NCBI GenBank assembly: GCA_038212445.1
Contig: JBBQUM010000003.1
Coordinates: forward strand, 124,001-188,000
Direction: 5' to 3'
Source: TMP-7 sp038212445
GTDB lineage: Bacteria; Acidobacteriota; Terriglobia; Bryobacterales; Bryobacteraceae
Length of the DNA: 64,000 nt
Below are positions 17,375-29,655 of this stretch, piece after piece. The notes beneath the pieces were generated by a model. That model was not told where the DNA came from and made no database searches. It worked only from the letters and a program-made list of their open reading frames with translations. The translations under genes and the position numbers were made by a program. Each line of letters starts with the position of its first letter. Position 1 is the first letter of the stretch.

Positions 17375-19278
17375 TGGAAGTAGGCCACGATGTGGTTCGC
17401 GGCGAAGGCGCACACGTATGCTAAGCCGCCCATGTAGGAGAACTGGATGGCGGGCCATTTCCAGCTTCCGGTTTCCCGGCGGACGACGGCCATGGTGGAC
17501 ATACACTGCATCGCGAAGGCGAAGAAGATCAGCAGGGCGAGGGCGCTGCCGACGGTGAGATCCTGATGCAGGGCCTGTTGGAGACCGGTGGAATGGGTTG
17601 GGTCGTCGATCCCATAAATTGTGCCAAGCGTGCCAATGATGACTTCACGGGCGGCCAGCGACGTAATCAAGCCGACCCCGATTTTCCAATTGAAGCCGAG
17701 CGGACGAATGATGGGTTCAATGGTCCGTCCGATGGTGCCGACGAGGCTGTCGGCAACCTGTGGAACCTGCCCGTTGTGGAGCGGGAGGTGAGCCAGAATC
17801 CAGAGCCCAACGGCAACCGCGAGGATCACTGTGCCGGCGCGTTTGAGGAATGCCATGGAGCGGTCGTAGAGGCGCAATCCAAGGGACTGGAAGGTAGGCC
17901 AGCGATATGGCGGCATTTCCAGCATGAACGGTGTCCGATTGCTTTTTAGAACGGTGGACTTGAGCATTCGGGCAGTGAAGATAGCGGCCAGAAATCCGAT
18001 TAGATAGAGGCCGAGCATCGCTGCCGCCTGAGTCCCGAAGAAGTGGCCGAGCAGAGGTCTGCTGGGGATGAACGCGGCGATGATCAGGGTGTAAACGGGA
18101 AGGCGGGCCGAGCAGGTCATGAACGGCGCGATGAGGATGGTGGCGATGCGATCGCGTTTGTTTTCTATGGTGCGAGTGGCCATGATGGCCGGTACGGCGC
18201 AGGCATAGGCGGACAGGAGCGGGATGAAGCTTTTCCCTTGCAGTCCGAACTTGGACATGGTGCGGTCGGCGATAAGAGCCGCGCGGGCGAGGTAGCCGGA
18301 GTCCTCGAGGATTCCTATGAAGAGGAACAGCAGCAGAATTTGAGGAAGAAAGACGATGACGGATCCGACGCCGCTCCAGACGCCCTCGATGAGGAGCGAT
18401 TTGAGCGGAGAATCCGGCAGAACGACGCCCATCCATCGTCCGCTGTCGGTAATCATGTTCTGGAGCCAGTCCATGATGGGGCGAGCGCCAGAGAAGATGG
18501 TCTGGAAGACACCGATCACAACCAGGGCGAATACCGTAGGCCCGAGTAGAGGATGCAGGAATACTTTGTCGAGCCGCCGGGTCCAGATGGGCGGGGTAGG
18601 CGCGTGGTAATCGGAGTTTGTGTTGACGCGGGCAGCCCACTGGCGACACTTCGGAATGTCGTTCAACACGGGGAGTTCCATCAACGCCTTTTTCGGCGAC
18701 CACCCGGCGGAGATACCCTCGATAAACTGCATGACTTTGTCGACGCCTTCATCTTTGGCGGCGCTGATGAGTGCCACGGGAGCGCCGAGTTGGGCTGACA
18801 GGGCGGCGGAATCGACTTCGCCGCCCCGGGCACGGAGGTCGTCGGCCATATTCAGGATGACGAGGGTGGGGAGGCCCAGGCTGAGGATGGGAGCCGCCAG
18901 AACGAGGTGGCGGCCTAGATTTGTACAGTCGAGGATGAGGAGGATGGCGCCGGGCGCCGGGACGCCGGCCATTTGTCCTTTGAGGACGTCGTGCGTGACC
19001 TGCTCGTCCTCGGAACGGGGCAACAAGCTATAAACCCCCGGAAGGTCAATGAGCGTGATCTCGCGGCCGTTGTCCATGAACAACTTGCCGAGGTGGTGTT
19101 CGACCGTGACGCCGGGGAAATTGGCAACCTTCTGCCGCATCCCGGTGAGCCGGTTAAATAAGGTGGATTTGCCGGCGTTGGGAGGGCCGACGATGGCGAT
19201 GACGTTTGGGCGTGCTCCGGCGGAAGGCGGCACCAGAGTAGCGACAGCGGAAGCCGGACAACCGTGGCACTCGTTCAT
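17371..19278 (-). CDS. feoB: Ferrous iron transporter FeoB
   Basis: 635 residues, a short form of the family (E. coli FeoB has about 770). The N-terminal G domain has G1 GPPNAGKST (31-39), G3 DLPG and G4 NMAD. The permease has two gate regions: core 1 around GSVIVFLPQILLLFLFIGIL, with EDSGYLARAALIADRTM following, and the invariant SAYACAVPAIMATRTI and FMTCSARLPVYTL blocks. It imports Fe(II) across the inner membrane, driven or gated by GTP hydrolysis. The N-terminus starts with a CHGC motif, which could bind metal. It follows feoA with a six-base gap. The TAG stop is part of the CTAG that bounds a palindromic element. Confidence 0.97.
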   Translation of the reverse strand: MNECHGCPASAVATLVPPSAGARPNVIAIVGPPNAGKSTLFNRLTGMRQKVANFPGVTVEHHLGKLFMDNGREITLIDLPGVYSLLPRSEDEQVTHDVLKGQMAGVPAPGAILLILDCTNLGRHLVLAAPILSLGLPTLVILNMADDLRARGGEVDSAALSAQLGAPVALISAAKDEGVDKVMQFIEGISAGWSPKKALMELPVLNDIPKCRQWAARVNTNSDYHAPTPPIWTRRLDKVFLHPLLGPTVFALVVIGVFQTIFSGARPIMDWLQNMITDSGRWMGVVLPDSPLKSLLIEGVWSGVGSVIVFLPQILLLFLFIGILEDSGYLARAALIADRTMSKFGLQGKSFIPLLSAYACAVPAIMATRTIENKRDRIATILIAPFMTCSARLPVYTLIIAAFIPSRPLLGHFFGTQAAAMLGLYLIGFLAAIFTARMLKSTVLKSNRTPFMLEMPPYRWPTFQSLGLRLYDRSMAFLKRAGTVILAVAVGLWILAHLPLHNGQVPQVADSLVGTIGRTIEPIIRPLGFNWKIGVGLITSLAAREVIIGTLGTIYGIDDPTHSTGLQQALHQDLTVGSALALLIFFAFAMQCMSTMAVVRRETGSWKWPAIQFSYMGGLAYVCAFAANHIVAYFH

Positions 19279-19284
19279 TGGGTC

Positions 19285-19590
19285 CTACGAGATGTCGGAC
19301 TCGCTTCGGAGGTATAAGCGAGAAGCGGTTTCACGCCTCAGCGCAACCTCTGAGCCGTCGACACGGAACACTTGGGGGTCGCCGCCGGGGGCGCTGTGGC
19401 CTGGCGTGATCAGATGACCTGGAAGGAAGCCGAGTTCCATCAGCCGGCGCGCCACGTCCTCTGGAAGGTCCATGCTATCCAGGACGCCGCCCTCGCCATG
19501 CTTCAGTTCAAGCAGCGTTTTGACCTTAGGCAACGTCTTAGCCCGGTGCGGCGCTTGGGGGGTAGAGGTGCGCTTGTTTTTGAAACTCAT
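19285..19590 (-). CDS. feoA: Ferrous iron transport protein FeoA
   Basis: A 101-residue SH3-fold FeoA protein with a charged N-terminal tail (about 25 residues) longer than in most homologues. Family signs are LPEDVARRLMELGFLPGHLI and the final VALRRETASRLYL. FeoA binds the FeoB membrane core and is needed for full Fe(II) uptake. I placed the start at the ATG at 19590, which has AAGG seven bases upstream, rather than a TTG six bases earlier. It is the first gene of the feoAB unit; feoC is absent. I see no Fur box in the 230 bases between it and infC. Confidence 0.92.
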   Translation of the reverse strand: MSFKNKRTSTPQAPHRAKTLPKVKTLLELKHGEGGVLDSMDLPEDVARRLMELGFLPGHLITPGHSAPGGDPQVFRVDGSEVALRRETASRLYLRSESDIS

Positions 19591-19818
19591 TTGCAACCTT
19601 AAGTTCCAGTATGCTCCTGGGCGAGGTTCATGTCAACGGTGACCTATGTCCAGTTACAACTGATTTGCATTAGCGGGTTTTCATATTCGACAGGGGCCGG
19701 GCGGCGGGGGCCCAGTTGCGCTCGATTCCGGGTACGTCTAAACTTAGGCTAATATGATCCGATCGGCTCATTGCCTCTCAACGCGCCCGGCGCTCAACCT
19801 CGCGCGCGTCCTCAACTA

Positions 19819-20454
19819 ATGATTCCGCCCAGAAATTTTCCTCCCCGCAGGCCCCGTATACGGGAGAACGTGAACGAGGCCATTCGTGTCCGTGAGGTCC
19901 GCGCTGTCTTTCCTGATGGCAGTGTGGAGATCATGCCTACGCCCGCCGCCGTGCGTAAAGCGCAGGAGATGGGTCTTGACCTCATCCTGATTGCGCCGAC
20001 TGCTGAACCACCTGTTGCCAAGGCCATGGATTACGGCCAGTGGCAGTACGAGAACAAGAAGAAGCAGCACGAAGCGAAGAAGAAGCAGCATGTCATCCAG
20101 GTGAAGGAACTGAAGTTCCGTCCGAACACCGATGATCACGATTACGACTTCAAGCGCAATCACGCGATTCGATTCCTGAAAGAGGGCAATCGTGTAAAGG
20201 CCGTGGTTCAGTTCCGCGGCCGCGAGATTGCGCACACCGATTTAGGCAAGAAGTTGTTGCTGCGTTTTGCTGACGACCTCAAGGAGCACGGCACTATTGA
20301 AGGCCAGCCGCGTCTGGAAGGCCGCAACGCGCATGTGCTGATCAGCCCGGTGAAAGCCGGCGAGAAGGCGAAAGAGCCGGTGATCAAGAAGCCGATTCTC
20401 GCCACACCATCCGGTGGTCCGCCGCCACCGCCACCGCAGATCAATAAAGCTTAA
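19819..20454 (+). CDS. infC: Translation initiation factor IF-3
   Basis: 211 residues from the ATG at 19819. The N-domain begins RIRENVNEAIRVREVR, and the linker and C-domain are clear (KAMDYGQWQYENKKK, VKELKFRPNTDDHDYDFK, VVQFRGREIAHTDLG). It binds the 30S subunit and checks start codons. The C-terminal proline-rich tail (GGPPPPPPQ) extends past the usual end. The start is uncertain: a TTG lies in frame at 19771, and the second codon here is ATT, the rare infC start known elsewhere. Neither has a clear ribosome-binding site. The usual partners rpmI and rplT are not downstream; a secreted protein gene is. Confidence 0.95.
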   Translation: MIPPRNFPPRRPRIRENVNEAIRVREVRAVFPDGSVEIMPTPAAVRKAQEMGLDLILIAPTAEPPVAKAMDYGQWQYENKKKQHEAKKKQHVIQVKELKFRPNTDDHDYDFKRNHAIRFLKEGNRVKAVVQFRGREIAHTDLGKKLLLRFADDLKEHGTIEGQPRLEGRNAHVLISPVKAGEKAKEPVIKKPILATPSGGPPPPPPQINKA

Positions 20455-20504
20455 GCAACCTAAGCGCCGGAACTGGCATCTTAGGGGTCGGGGATTAAAC
20501 GCAG

Positions 20505-21449
20505 ATGAGAGCAATGACGACAGTCGTGCTGGCCGCTGCAGTATTGCTGCCGGTGTATGCGCAACGAGAAGAGACACGGCGGGCGAGCATGCGCGGTGGT
20601 GGGGACCATGGCAAGTGCACGATTGAGGTGAACGTGGACGACATCGCCGAGGTGTATATCAGCGGTGATACGGCACGCTTACGGACGTTGTCGGGCAGCC
20701 GGGCGGAGTTTCGCCGGTTTGAGTGCAACGGGCCGATGCCGCCTAACCCGGTGGATTTCCGGTTCAGCGGAGTGGACGGCCGTGGCCGGCAGACGCTGCA
20801 GCGGGATCCGCGGCAGAACGGCGGCGTGGCTGTAGTCAGGATTGAAGACAAGGACGGCGGACGGGAAGGTTACACGTTCGACATTGAGTGGCGCGGCGAT
20901 GGCGGTGGATTTCCAGGTGGTGGCGGAATTCCGGGCCGGCCTGGTCTGCGTCCGGGTGATGATCTCACGCCCGAGACGATTGCAGCTTGTCAGGACGCGG
21001 TGCGAGACCGTGCTAACCGCGAACTTGGTTTTCGCGAGATCAACTTTCTGCAGACGGGTGTGGACAATGGCCGTGGCCGACGGGACTTTGTGAGCGGGAC
21101 CTTTGAAGCTCGCCGTGCGGGGCGGGATCAGTATAGCTACACCTGCTCGGTGGATCTGTCGACGGGGCGTATTCGGAACGTCGACTTGCAACGCGCGGGC
21201 GGTGGTCCGGGACCTGGGCCTGGAGCAGGCGATGTGGTGCGGGCTTGTGAGCAGGCGGTGGTTGAGCGATTGCAGGGTGACGGATATAGTGCGGTGACAT
21301 TCCGCGGGTCGAACATGGATAGCCGGCGAGCCGATTATGTAGTGGGCGGGGCGACGGCACGGGATCGATACGGCAGTTCGAATTTTGATTTCTCTTGCGC
21401 CATTGGGCCGAGGGGCGGAATTCGATCAGTGGAAGTAAACCGGCGATAA
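20505..21449 (+). CDS. Secreted protein with two related C-terminal repeats
   Basis: 314 residues with a signal peptide ending in VLLPVYAQ. Residues 30-125 form one domain (CTIEVNVDDIAEVYISGD, then a Gly/Arg-rich region). A Gly/Pro linker follows, then two related modules of about 75 residues: ACQDAVRDRANRELGFREI ending in CSVDLSTGRIRNVDLQR, and ACEQAVVERLQGDGYSAVTF ending in CAIGPRGGIRSVEVNRR. Each has one Cys near its start and one near its end, suggesting a disulfide per repeat. No enzyme motif is visible. It starts 50 bases after infC and may share its transcript, though its secreted nature makes a functional link unlikely. Confidence 0.72.
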   Translation: MRAMTTVVLAAAVLLPVYAQREETRRASMRGGGDHGKCTIEVNVDDIAEVYISGDTARLRTLSGSRAEFRRFECNGPMPPNPVDFRFSGVDGRGRQTLQRDPRQNGGVAVVRIEDKDGGREGYTFDIEWRGDGGGFPGGGGIPGRPGLRPGDDLTPETIAACQDAVRDRANRELGFREINFLQTGVDNGRGRRDFVSGTFEARRAGRDQYSYTCSVDLSTGRIRNVDLQRAGGGPGPGPGAGDVVRACEQAVVERLQGDGYSAVTFRGSNMDSRRADYVVGGATARDRYGSSNFDFSCAIGPRGGIRSVEVNRR

Positions 21450-21484
21450 CTTTTCAAACTCGCCAATCCATTGAAGCCGCTATG

Positions 21485-22872
21485 CTACGCGAGTAGCGGC
21501 TTCACCACCAGTCCTTCAACGTCCGTCAGGCGGAAATGGCGGCCCTGGAAAAGGTACGTCAGTTTGGTATGGTCGATGCCCAGACAATGGAGGATAGTTG
21601 CTTGCAGGTCGTGGACGTGGACCGGATTCTCGGTGACGTTGTAGCAGTAGTCATCTGAGGCGCCGTAGGTGAGGCCTGGGTTGATACCGCCGCCGGCAAC
21701 CCACATCGTGAAGCAGCGGGGATGGTGGTCGCGGCCGTAATCATTGTCGGTGAGGCGGCCCTGGCAGTAGACGGTGCGGCCGAACTCGCCTCCCCACACG
21801 ACCAGCGTGTCGTCGAGCATGCCGCGCGCTTTGAGGTCAGTGACCAAAGCGGCGGCGGCTTGATCGCTCTCTTTACAGCGCTTGGGCAGTTCCTTGGGCA
21901 GGTTGGCGTGGTGGTCCCAATCGCGGTGGAAGAGTTGGATGAAGCGGACGCCGCGTTCGGCGAGGCGGCGGGCGAGCAGGCAATTGGCGGCGAAGGTTCC
22001 CGGTTTGCGGGCGTCTTCACCGTAGAGGTCGAACGTGCTCTGGGGTTCCTTGGACAGATCCGTCAGTTCCGGCACTGAAGACTGCATCTTGTACGCCATT
22101 TCGTATTGCGCGATGCGGGTAGCGATTTCCGGATCGCCGAAGTCGTCGAGCGCCAGCTTATTCAATTCGCCGAGAGCGTCGAGGAAATCGCGGCGGCGGT
22201 CGGCGCTGAAGCCGGGGGGATTGGACAGGTAGAGTACGGGATCGCCGACGCTGCGGAATTTCACGCCCTGGTACTTACTCGGAAGGAAGCCGCTGCCCCA
22301 CAGGCGGTCGTACAGAGGCTGGCCGCCGCTGCCCTGGCCGGGTGAAATCAGGACGACGAACGCGGGCAGATTCTCGCTCTCGCTGCCGATCCCGTACGAC
22401 ACCCAGGAGCCGATGCTAGGCCGTCCGGCGATTTGCGCGCCGGTTTGAATGAGCGTAGCGGCAGGGTCGTGATTGATGGCCTCGGTGTGCATCGACTTGA
22501 TGAATGTAAGATCGTCAGCGATCTTCGCCGTGTGGGGCATCAATTCGCTGACCCATGCGCCCGACTTGCCGCGCTGCTCGAAGCCGAACTTCGACGGGAC
22601 CACGGGAAAGCTGGATTGCGACGCCGACATTTGTGTCAGGCGCTGGCCCAGGCGTATGCTTTCGGGCAATTGCGAGTTTGCGAGATCCTTCAGCCGCGGC
22701 TTGTAGTCGAATAACTCCATCTGCGACGGACCGCCCGATTGGAACAGGTAGATGACCCGGCGCGCCGTCGGCTTGTGATGCGGCAGGCCCGCGAGCCCCG
22801 CTGTGGACGCGAGCGCCGCATGGCCGAGGCCCAGCGTCGTCAGTCCGAAAAAATGCCGCCGTGTCAGCCGGT

Positions 22873-22876
<4 letters not shown>
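21485..22876 (-). CDS. DUF1501 family protein with twin-arginine signal
   Basis: 463 residues of the DUF1501 family, which is related to alkaline-phosphatase-fold (sulfatase-like) proteins and common in acidobacteria and planctomycetes. The Tat signal is TRRHFFGLTTLGL, so it should be exported folded. Recognisable features are VIYLFQSGGPSQMELFDYKP, LLARRLAERGVRFIQLFHRD and VVWGGEFGRTVYCQGR. The function is unproven; its consistent pairing with DUF1549/DUF1553 heme proteins suggests a shared extracytoplasmic task. Its ATG overlaps the upstream gene's TGA by four bases (22873-22876), implying coupled translation with the PSD1 protein. Confidence 0.93.
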
Positions 22877-25746
<2,870 letters not shown>

Positions 25747-25769
25747 GACGGGTAATGCGGTTATTGTGT

Positions 25770-25800
25770 CACAGGGCCCGCCGTGGAAGCGGGCCCTGTG
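25770..25800. terminator. Strong hairpin between the M16 protease and PSD1 genes
   Basis: CACAGGGCCCGC (25770-25781) and GCGGGCCCTGTG (25789-25800) form a perfect 12-bp stem with a seven-base loop. It starts eight bases after the stop of the M16 gene on the minus strand and lies ahead of the PSD1 start. There is no U-tract, so termination may be weak or may depend on Rho. Confidence 0.6.
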
Positions 25801-25807
25801 AACGGAT

Positions 25808-28540
25808 TTACTTGGTGCCGGGTGATTTCTTGAAGTCGCCGGCGCGGATGATTGAGATCTGAGAAGGATCGATGATTTTACGCATCGCATTGACGACGTC
25901 GTCAGGCGAGAGCGCGGAAACCTTCTTTTCCATCTCGTCGGACCAGGCGAGGGTGCGACCCTCGTAGTCCATGGTGGCGAGCATGCCGGCGAGCGAGCGA
26001 TCTTCGGAGCGATTCACCTGTTGGGACTGAATCCAGCCGGTGCGGTCGGCGTCCATCTCGGATTGGGTGAAGCCGTCCTTGAGGGCGCGCGCGAGTTCCT
26101 CTTTGAACGCCGTCTCCACCTTGCCGATGTTCTGGGGATTGGTGATGGCGTAGGCGCGGAACTGGCCGTCCTTCTCGGTGGTCTTGGCGGACAGCAGCGA
26201 GTTGACGCCGTAGCTGAGGCCGTCCTTGACGCGGATGCGAGTGGCGAATCGCGAATTCATGAAGCCGCCGCCGAGCATGTAGTTGCCGAACAGCAGGCCG
26301 GGATATTCGGGATCCTTATCGCTGAGGTTAAGGCGCGTTCCGGCGACGAAGACCGCGTTCGCCTTATCGGGTGTTTCGATGGATTCAGTAATGGCGGGAA
26401 TCTTCTGATATCCGGTCTTCAGCCGCTCGAATTTGGCCGGGCTCTTCCATGCGCCGAACAGATCGGTGGCGGTCTTCTTAACTTCAGCGGCATCGAAGTC
26501 GCCGACCACCGCGAGTTCGGCGTTGGAGGCGCCGTAGAACTTCTTATAGAAGGCCTTGGCGTCGGCGTATTTGGCATTCTTCACGGCCTCGATCTCATCG
26601 TCGACAGTCATGGTGCCACGTGGATCGCCCTTGGGGAAGGGATACATGGTGCGGCTGAGCTTATTGAAGGCGAGGGATTGGGGTTCAGTCTTGCCGAACT
26701 CAAGACCGGTTAGTTCATCTTTGCGGATCTGTTCGAACTCGGTCTCAGGAATGCTGGCATCCTTAAGGATGTCGCCGGCAAGTTTGAGTGCGGCGACGAG
26801 GTTTTCACGGGTGGTCTCGATGGTGGCGGAGGCGCCAGTGGCGCTACCGGTGACGCTGATCTGCGCCTTGATCTTGTCCATTTCGTCCTGAATCTGCTGG
26901 CGATTCCTGGAGCCGGTGCCGCGCATCAGCGTCGCGCCAGCGAGGCCGGCAGGGACATCCTGGTTCATGAGGCCATTGAGATCGCCGAAGTGGAGGCGGA
27001 CAACCGCGTGGACGCTCGATCCGCGAGTCTTCTTGGTTAACAGGGCAACTTTCATGCCGGAGGGCAGCGTAAAGCGCTGTACGCGCGCCTCGATGTTTTT
27101 GGGAGAGGGATCAAACGCTTCGCCGGCCGACATTGCGGCGTCGCCCTTATAGTCCTTCACCAGGGCGGCGACGTCGGTCTTCTCCGGGATAGTGGCGCGA
27201 TCGGGCTTGGCGTCGGGGATGAACTCACCGATGGTGCGGTTGGAGCTCTTCAGGTACTGGCTGGCGACGCGCTGCACATCCTGCGGAGTGACCTTTTTGA
27301 GGGTGTCGCGCTGGAGGAACATCAAGCGCCAGTCGCCTTGCGCCAGGAATTCGCTCATGAACAGGCCGACCCGACCCGAGTCCTGGAGGGACAGTTCAAT
27401 TTGCTTCAGCTGGCGGTTTCGGGCGCGGTCCACTTCCTCTTTGCTCGGCGGTTCCTTGATAACGCCGTCGATGGTATCGAGCATGATCTTGCGCGCATCG
27501 TCGAGCGAGTCAGTCTTGCGGAGGATTGCGCCGAACATGATCAAGCCGGGTTCGTTCAGTTGCATGGCGTTGCCGAAGACCTGGCTGGCCTTCTTGTTGT
27601 CGACGAGGGCTTTGTACAGCCGTCCCGACGACTGTTCGCCGAGGACGCCGGCGAGCACATCGAGCGCGGGTTGATCCAGATTGCCGCCATCAGGCGTGTG
27701 ATAGACGGCGAAAATACCTTGCACTTCGCCGACGCGGCGGACCACAGTCATGCGCTCGCCATCCTGGATGGGTTCAACCGTGTGGGTCTGCGCGAGTTCG
27801 CGAGTGGGCTTGGGAATTTTGCCGAAATACTGATCTACGAGTTCGACGATTTTCGGCTCGTCGACTTTGCCGGCGACGAGAAGGACGGCGTTGTCGGGCT
27901 GGTAGTACTTGCGATAGAACGCCTGCAGATTCGGGATCGGGACACGCTCAACGTCGGAACGGTTGCCAATGACCGGCTTGCCGTAGGTATGGGCCAGGTA
28001 GGCCGCGGACATGGTGTGCTGAAAGAGGACGCCGAAGGGGTTATTCTCACCCATTTCGAACTCATTCCTGACGACGGAGAACTCTTTGTCCAGATCCTCG
28101 CGCTTGATGAAGGAGTTGATCATGCGGTCGGCCTCGAGATCCAAGGCCCATTTCAGATTTTCGTCGGAAGCCTGGAAAGTCTCGAAGTAATTCGTACGGT
28201 CCCAGGCGGTAGATCCGTTGGGGCGTGCGCCGTGCTCGGTGAGTTCCTGGGGGATGTTGATATGGCGCGGGCTGCCTTTGAACACCATGTGCTCGAGCAG
28301 GTGAGCCATGCCACCTTCACCTGCGCCTTCATGCCTGGAGCCGACCAGGTAGGTCATATTCACGGTGATGGTGGGTTTGGATTGATCGGGAAAAACGAGC
28401 AGTTTGAGCCCGTTCTCAAATCTATATTCGGTAATCCCCTCGACGGAGGCCGTCTTCGTGACGCCCTTTGGCAGCGCGGGTTGAGCCAGGGCGACCAGCG
28501 CGGATAAGGCGAGCAGGACGGCAAAACGGAAACGCTTCAT
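25808..28540 (-). CDS. Secreted M16 family zinc metalloprotease (pitrilysin-like)
   Basis: 910 residues with a signal peptide (RFAVLLALSALVALAQ). The inverted zinc motif HLLEH is at 80-84, and the downstream glutamate lies in the region of KEFSVVRNEFEMGENN. This is the catalytic first half. The second half (from about residue 460) is a homologous but non-catalytic M16 domain (LLTKKTRGSSVHAVVRLHFG, LSYGVNSLLSAK), so the gene encodes a complete two-lobed clamshell enzyme on one chain. It probably degrades short peptides in the periplasm. It stands alone between the hairpin at 25.8 kb and the beta-propeller gene 69 bases upstream. Confidence 0.95.
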   Translation of the reverse strand: MKRFRFAVLLALSALVALAQPALPKGVTKTASVEGITEYRFENGLKLLVFPDQSKPTITVNMTYLVGSRHEGAGEGGMAHLLEHMVFKGSPRHINIPQELTEHGARPNGSTAWDRTNYFETFQASDENLKWALDLEADRMINSFIKREDLDKEFSVVRNEFEMGENNPFGVLFQHTMSAAYLAHTYGKPVIGNRSDVERVPIPNLQAFYRKYYQPDNAVLLVAGKVDEPKIVELVDQYFGKIPKPTRELAQTHTVEPIQDGERMTVVRRVGEVQGIFAVYHTPDGGNLDQPALDVLAGVLGEQSSGRLYKALVDNKKASQVFGNAMQLNEPGLIMFGAILRKTDSLDDARKIMLDTIDGVIKEPPSKEEVDRARNRQLKQIELSLQDSGRVGLFMSEFLAQGDWRLMFLQRDTLKKVTPQDVQRVASQYLKSSNRTIGEFIPDAKPDRATIPEKTDVAALVKDYKGDAAMSAGEAFDPSPKNIEARVQRFTLPSGMKVALLTKKTRGSSVHAVVRLHFGDLNGLMNQDVPAGLAGATLMRGTGSRNRQQIQDEMDKIKAQISVTGSATGASATIETTRENLVAALKLAGDILKDASIPETEFEQIRKDELTGLEFGKTEPQSLAFNKLSRTMYPFPKGDPRGTMTVDDEIEAVKNAKYADAKAFYKKFYGASNAELAVVGDFDAAEVKKTATDLFGAWKSPAKFERLKTGYQKIPAITESIETPDKANAVFVAGTRLNLSDKDPEYPGLLFGNYMLGGGFMNSRFATRIRVKDGLSYGVNSLLSAKTTEKDGQFRAYAITNPQNIGKVETAFKEELARALKDGFTQSEMDADRTGWIQSQQVNRSEDRSLAGMLATMDYEGRTLAWSDEMEKKVSALSPDDVVNAMRKIIDPSQISIIRAGDFKKSPGTK

Positions 28541-28609
28541 GACAATTTTGTCCTTTGGCTCGAATTATAGCGCGCGAGCGTGGGGCGAAACTGCCGTAAC
28601 GGTAAGCGC

Positions 28610-29626
28610 TTAGCGAGAAGCCCAGGCGAGGCCATCGGCGCCTTTACCGGCGTCGATCAGTGATTCCACTTTCCAGTCGGAGGTGCGGATAGCGGCGACT
28701 TTACCGCTGGCGTCGCAGGACACGTAGGCGATCTGGCCGTCGGGGCGCATGAGCACTTCCTGGGGCGCCTTGGGGACGTCGATTGTGCGTGCGACTTTCA
28801 TTGATTTCAGATCGACAACGGCTACCTTGTTCGCCTTGGGGACGGCGACCACCAGGAACTTGCCGTCGGGCGTGGGCGCCGTGCCGTAGCCGGACTCGGG
28901 CAGCGGGACCCAAGCCTTAATTTTGTTAGTGGCTGTGTCGATGACGGCGAGGCGGGGTTCCTTCTGATCGGACGTAAAAACGAGTTTGTCGTCCACGGAG
29001 AGGGCGATGCGCTGGGTATTGCCGGAAATAGGAATGATGGTGACGACTGTGCGCTTCTCGAGGTCCAGGACAGAGACAGTGCCGGGTCCGACGTTGGCGG
29101 TATAGGCGCGTTTGCCGTCCCTGGTAATGGTGAACATGTGCGATTCGGCCTGGCCGGTGGGCACTGTTCCGACGATCTTCAGCGACTTGGGATCGATGAT
29201 GGTGATGGAATTCTCAAGTTCCGTGCTGACGTACAGCATCCCGTCTTTCGGTCCAAACATGGGGCAGTGGGGACGGATACCCTTGGCGAAGTCGACGCGC
29301 CCAACGACTTTCTTGGAGTCGAGATTGATGACCGCGATGGAGCGGCCGTTGGAACCGGGTTTGCCGACGCCGGAGTCCCCGTAAATCGGCACGTACGCCA
29401 TTTTTCCATCAGGCGAGGCGATGACTTCGTGTCCCGTCACGCCGCCTTCCAGGACGGTGGCGAATTGCCTGCCGGAGCCCGAAACATCAATGATGCCGAG
29501 GGATTGATCGCCCTTATTTGCTACAAGAACCATACCGGTAGCGCCTCCTGCAAACGCCTCTGTAGAAAATTCAGTTGCGAGGCATGCAAAGGCTGCGGCG
29601 ATGGCCCAGAATCGCAGTGACTTCAT
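28610..29626 (-). CDS. Secreted YVTN-type beta-propeller protein
   Basis: 338 residues with a signal peptide (AIAAAFACLATEFSTEAFA). The mature part is about seven propeller blades of roughly 45 residues. Typical blade cores are KMAYVPIYGDSGVG, GMLYVSTELENSITIID, GKRAYTANVGPGTVSVLDL and QIAYVSCDASGKVAAIR. The fold is that of 40-residue YVTN repeats, used as binding scaffolds or surface proteins. No catalytic motif is visible. There is no neighbouring partner gene on its strand except the M16 protease downstream. Confidence 0.85.
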   Translation of the reverse strand: MKSLRFWAIAAAFACLATEFSTEAFAGGATGMVLVANKGDQSLGIIDVSGSGRQFATVLEGGVTGHEVIASPDGKMAYVPIYGDSGVGKPGSNGRSIAVINLDSKKVVGRVDFAKGIRPHCPMFGPKDGMLYVSTELENSITIIDPKSLKIVGTVPTGQAESHMFTITRDGKRAYTANVGPGTVSVLDLEKRTVVTIIPISGNTQRIALSVDDKLVFTSDQKEPRLAVIDTATNKIKAWVPLPESGYGTAPTPDGKFLVVAVPKANKVAVVDLKSMKVARTIDVPKAPQEVLMRPDGQIAYVSCDASGKVAAIRTSDWKVESLIDAGKGADGLAWASR

Positions 29627-29655
29627 ACTGCGGGTTATTATATACCTCGCTCTAA

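Noticed and set aside
27338..28507. 389-residue plus-strand frame opposite the M16 protease
   Set aside because: Antisense to the conserved zinc-site half of the protease; no independent evidence of coding.
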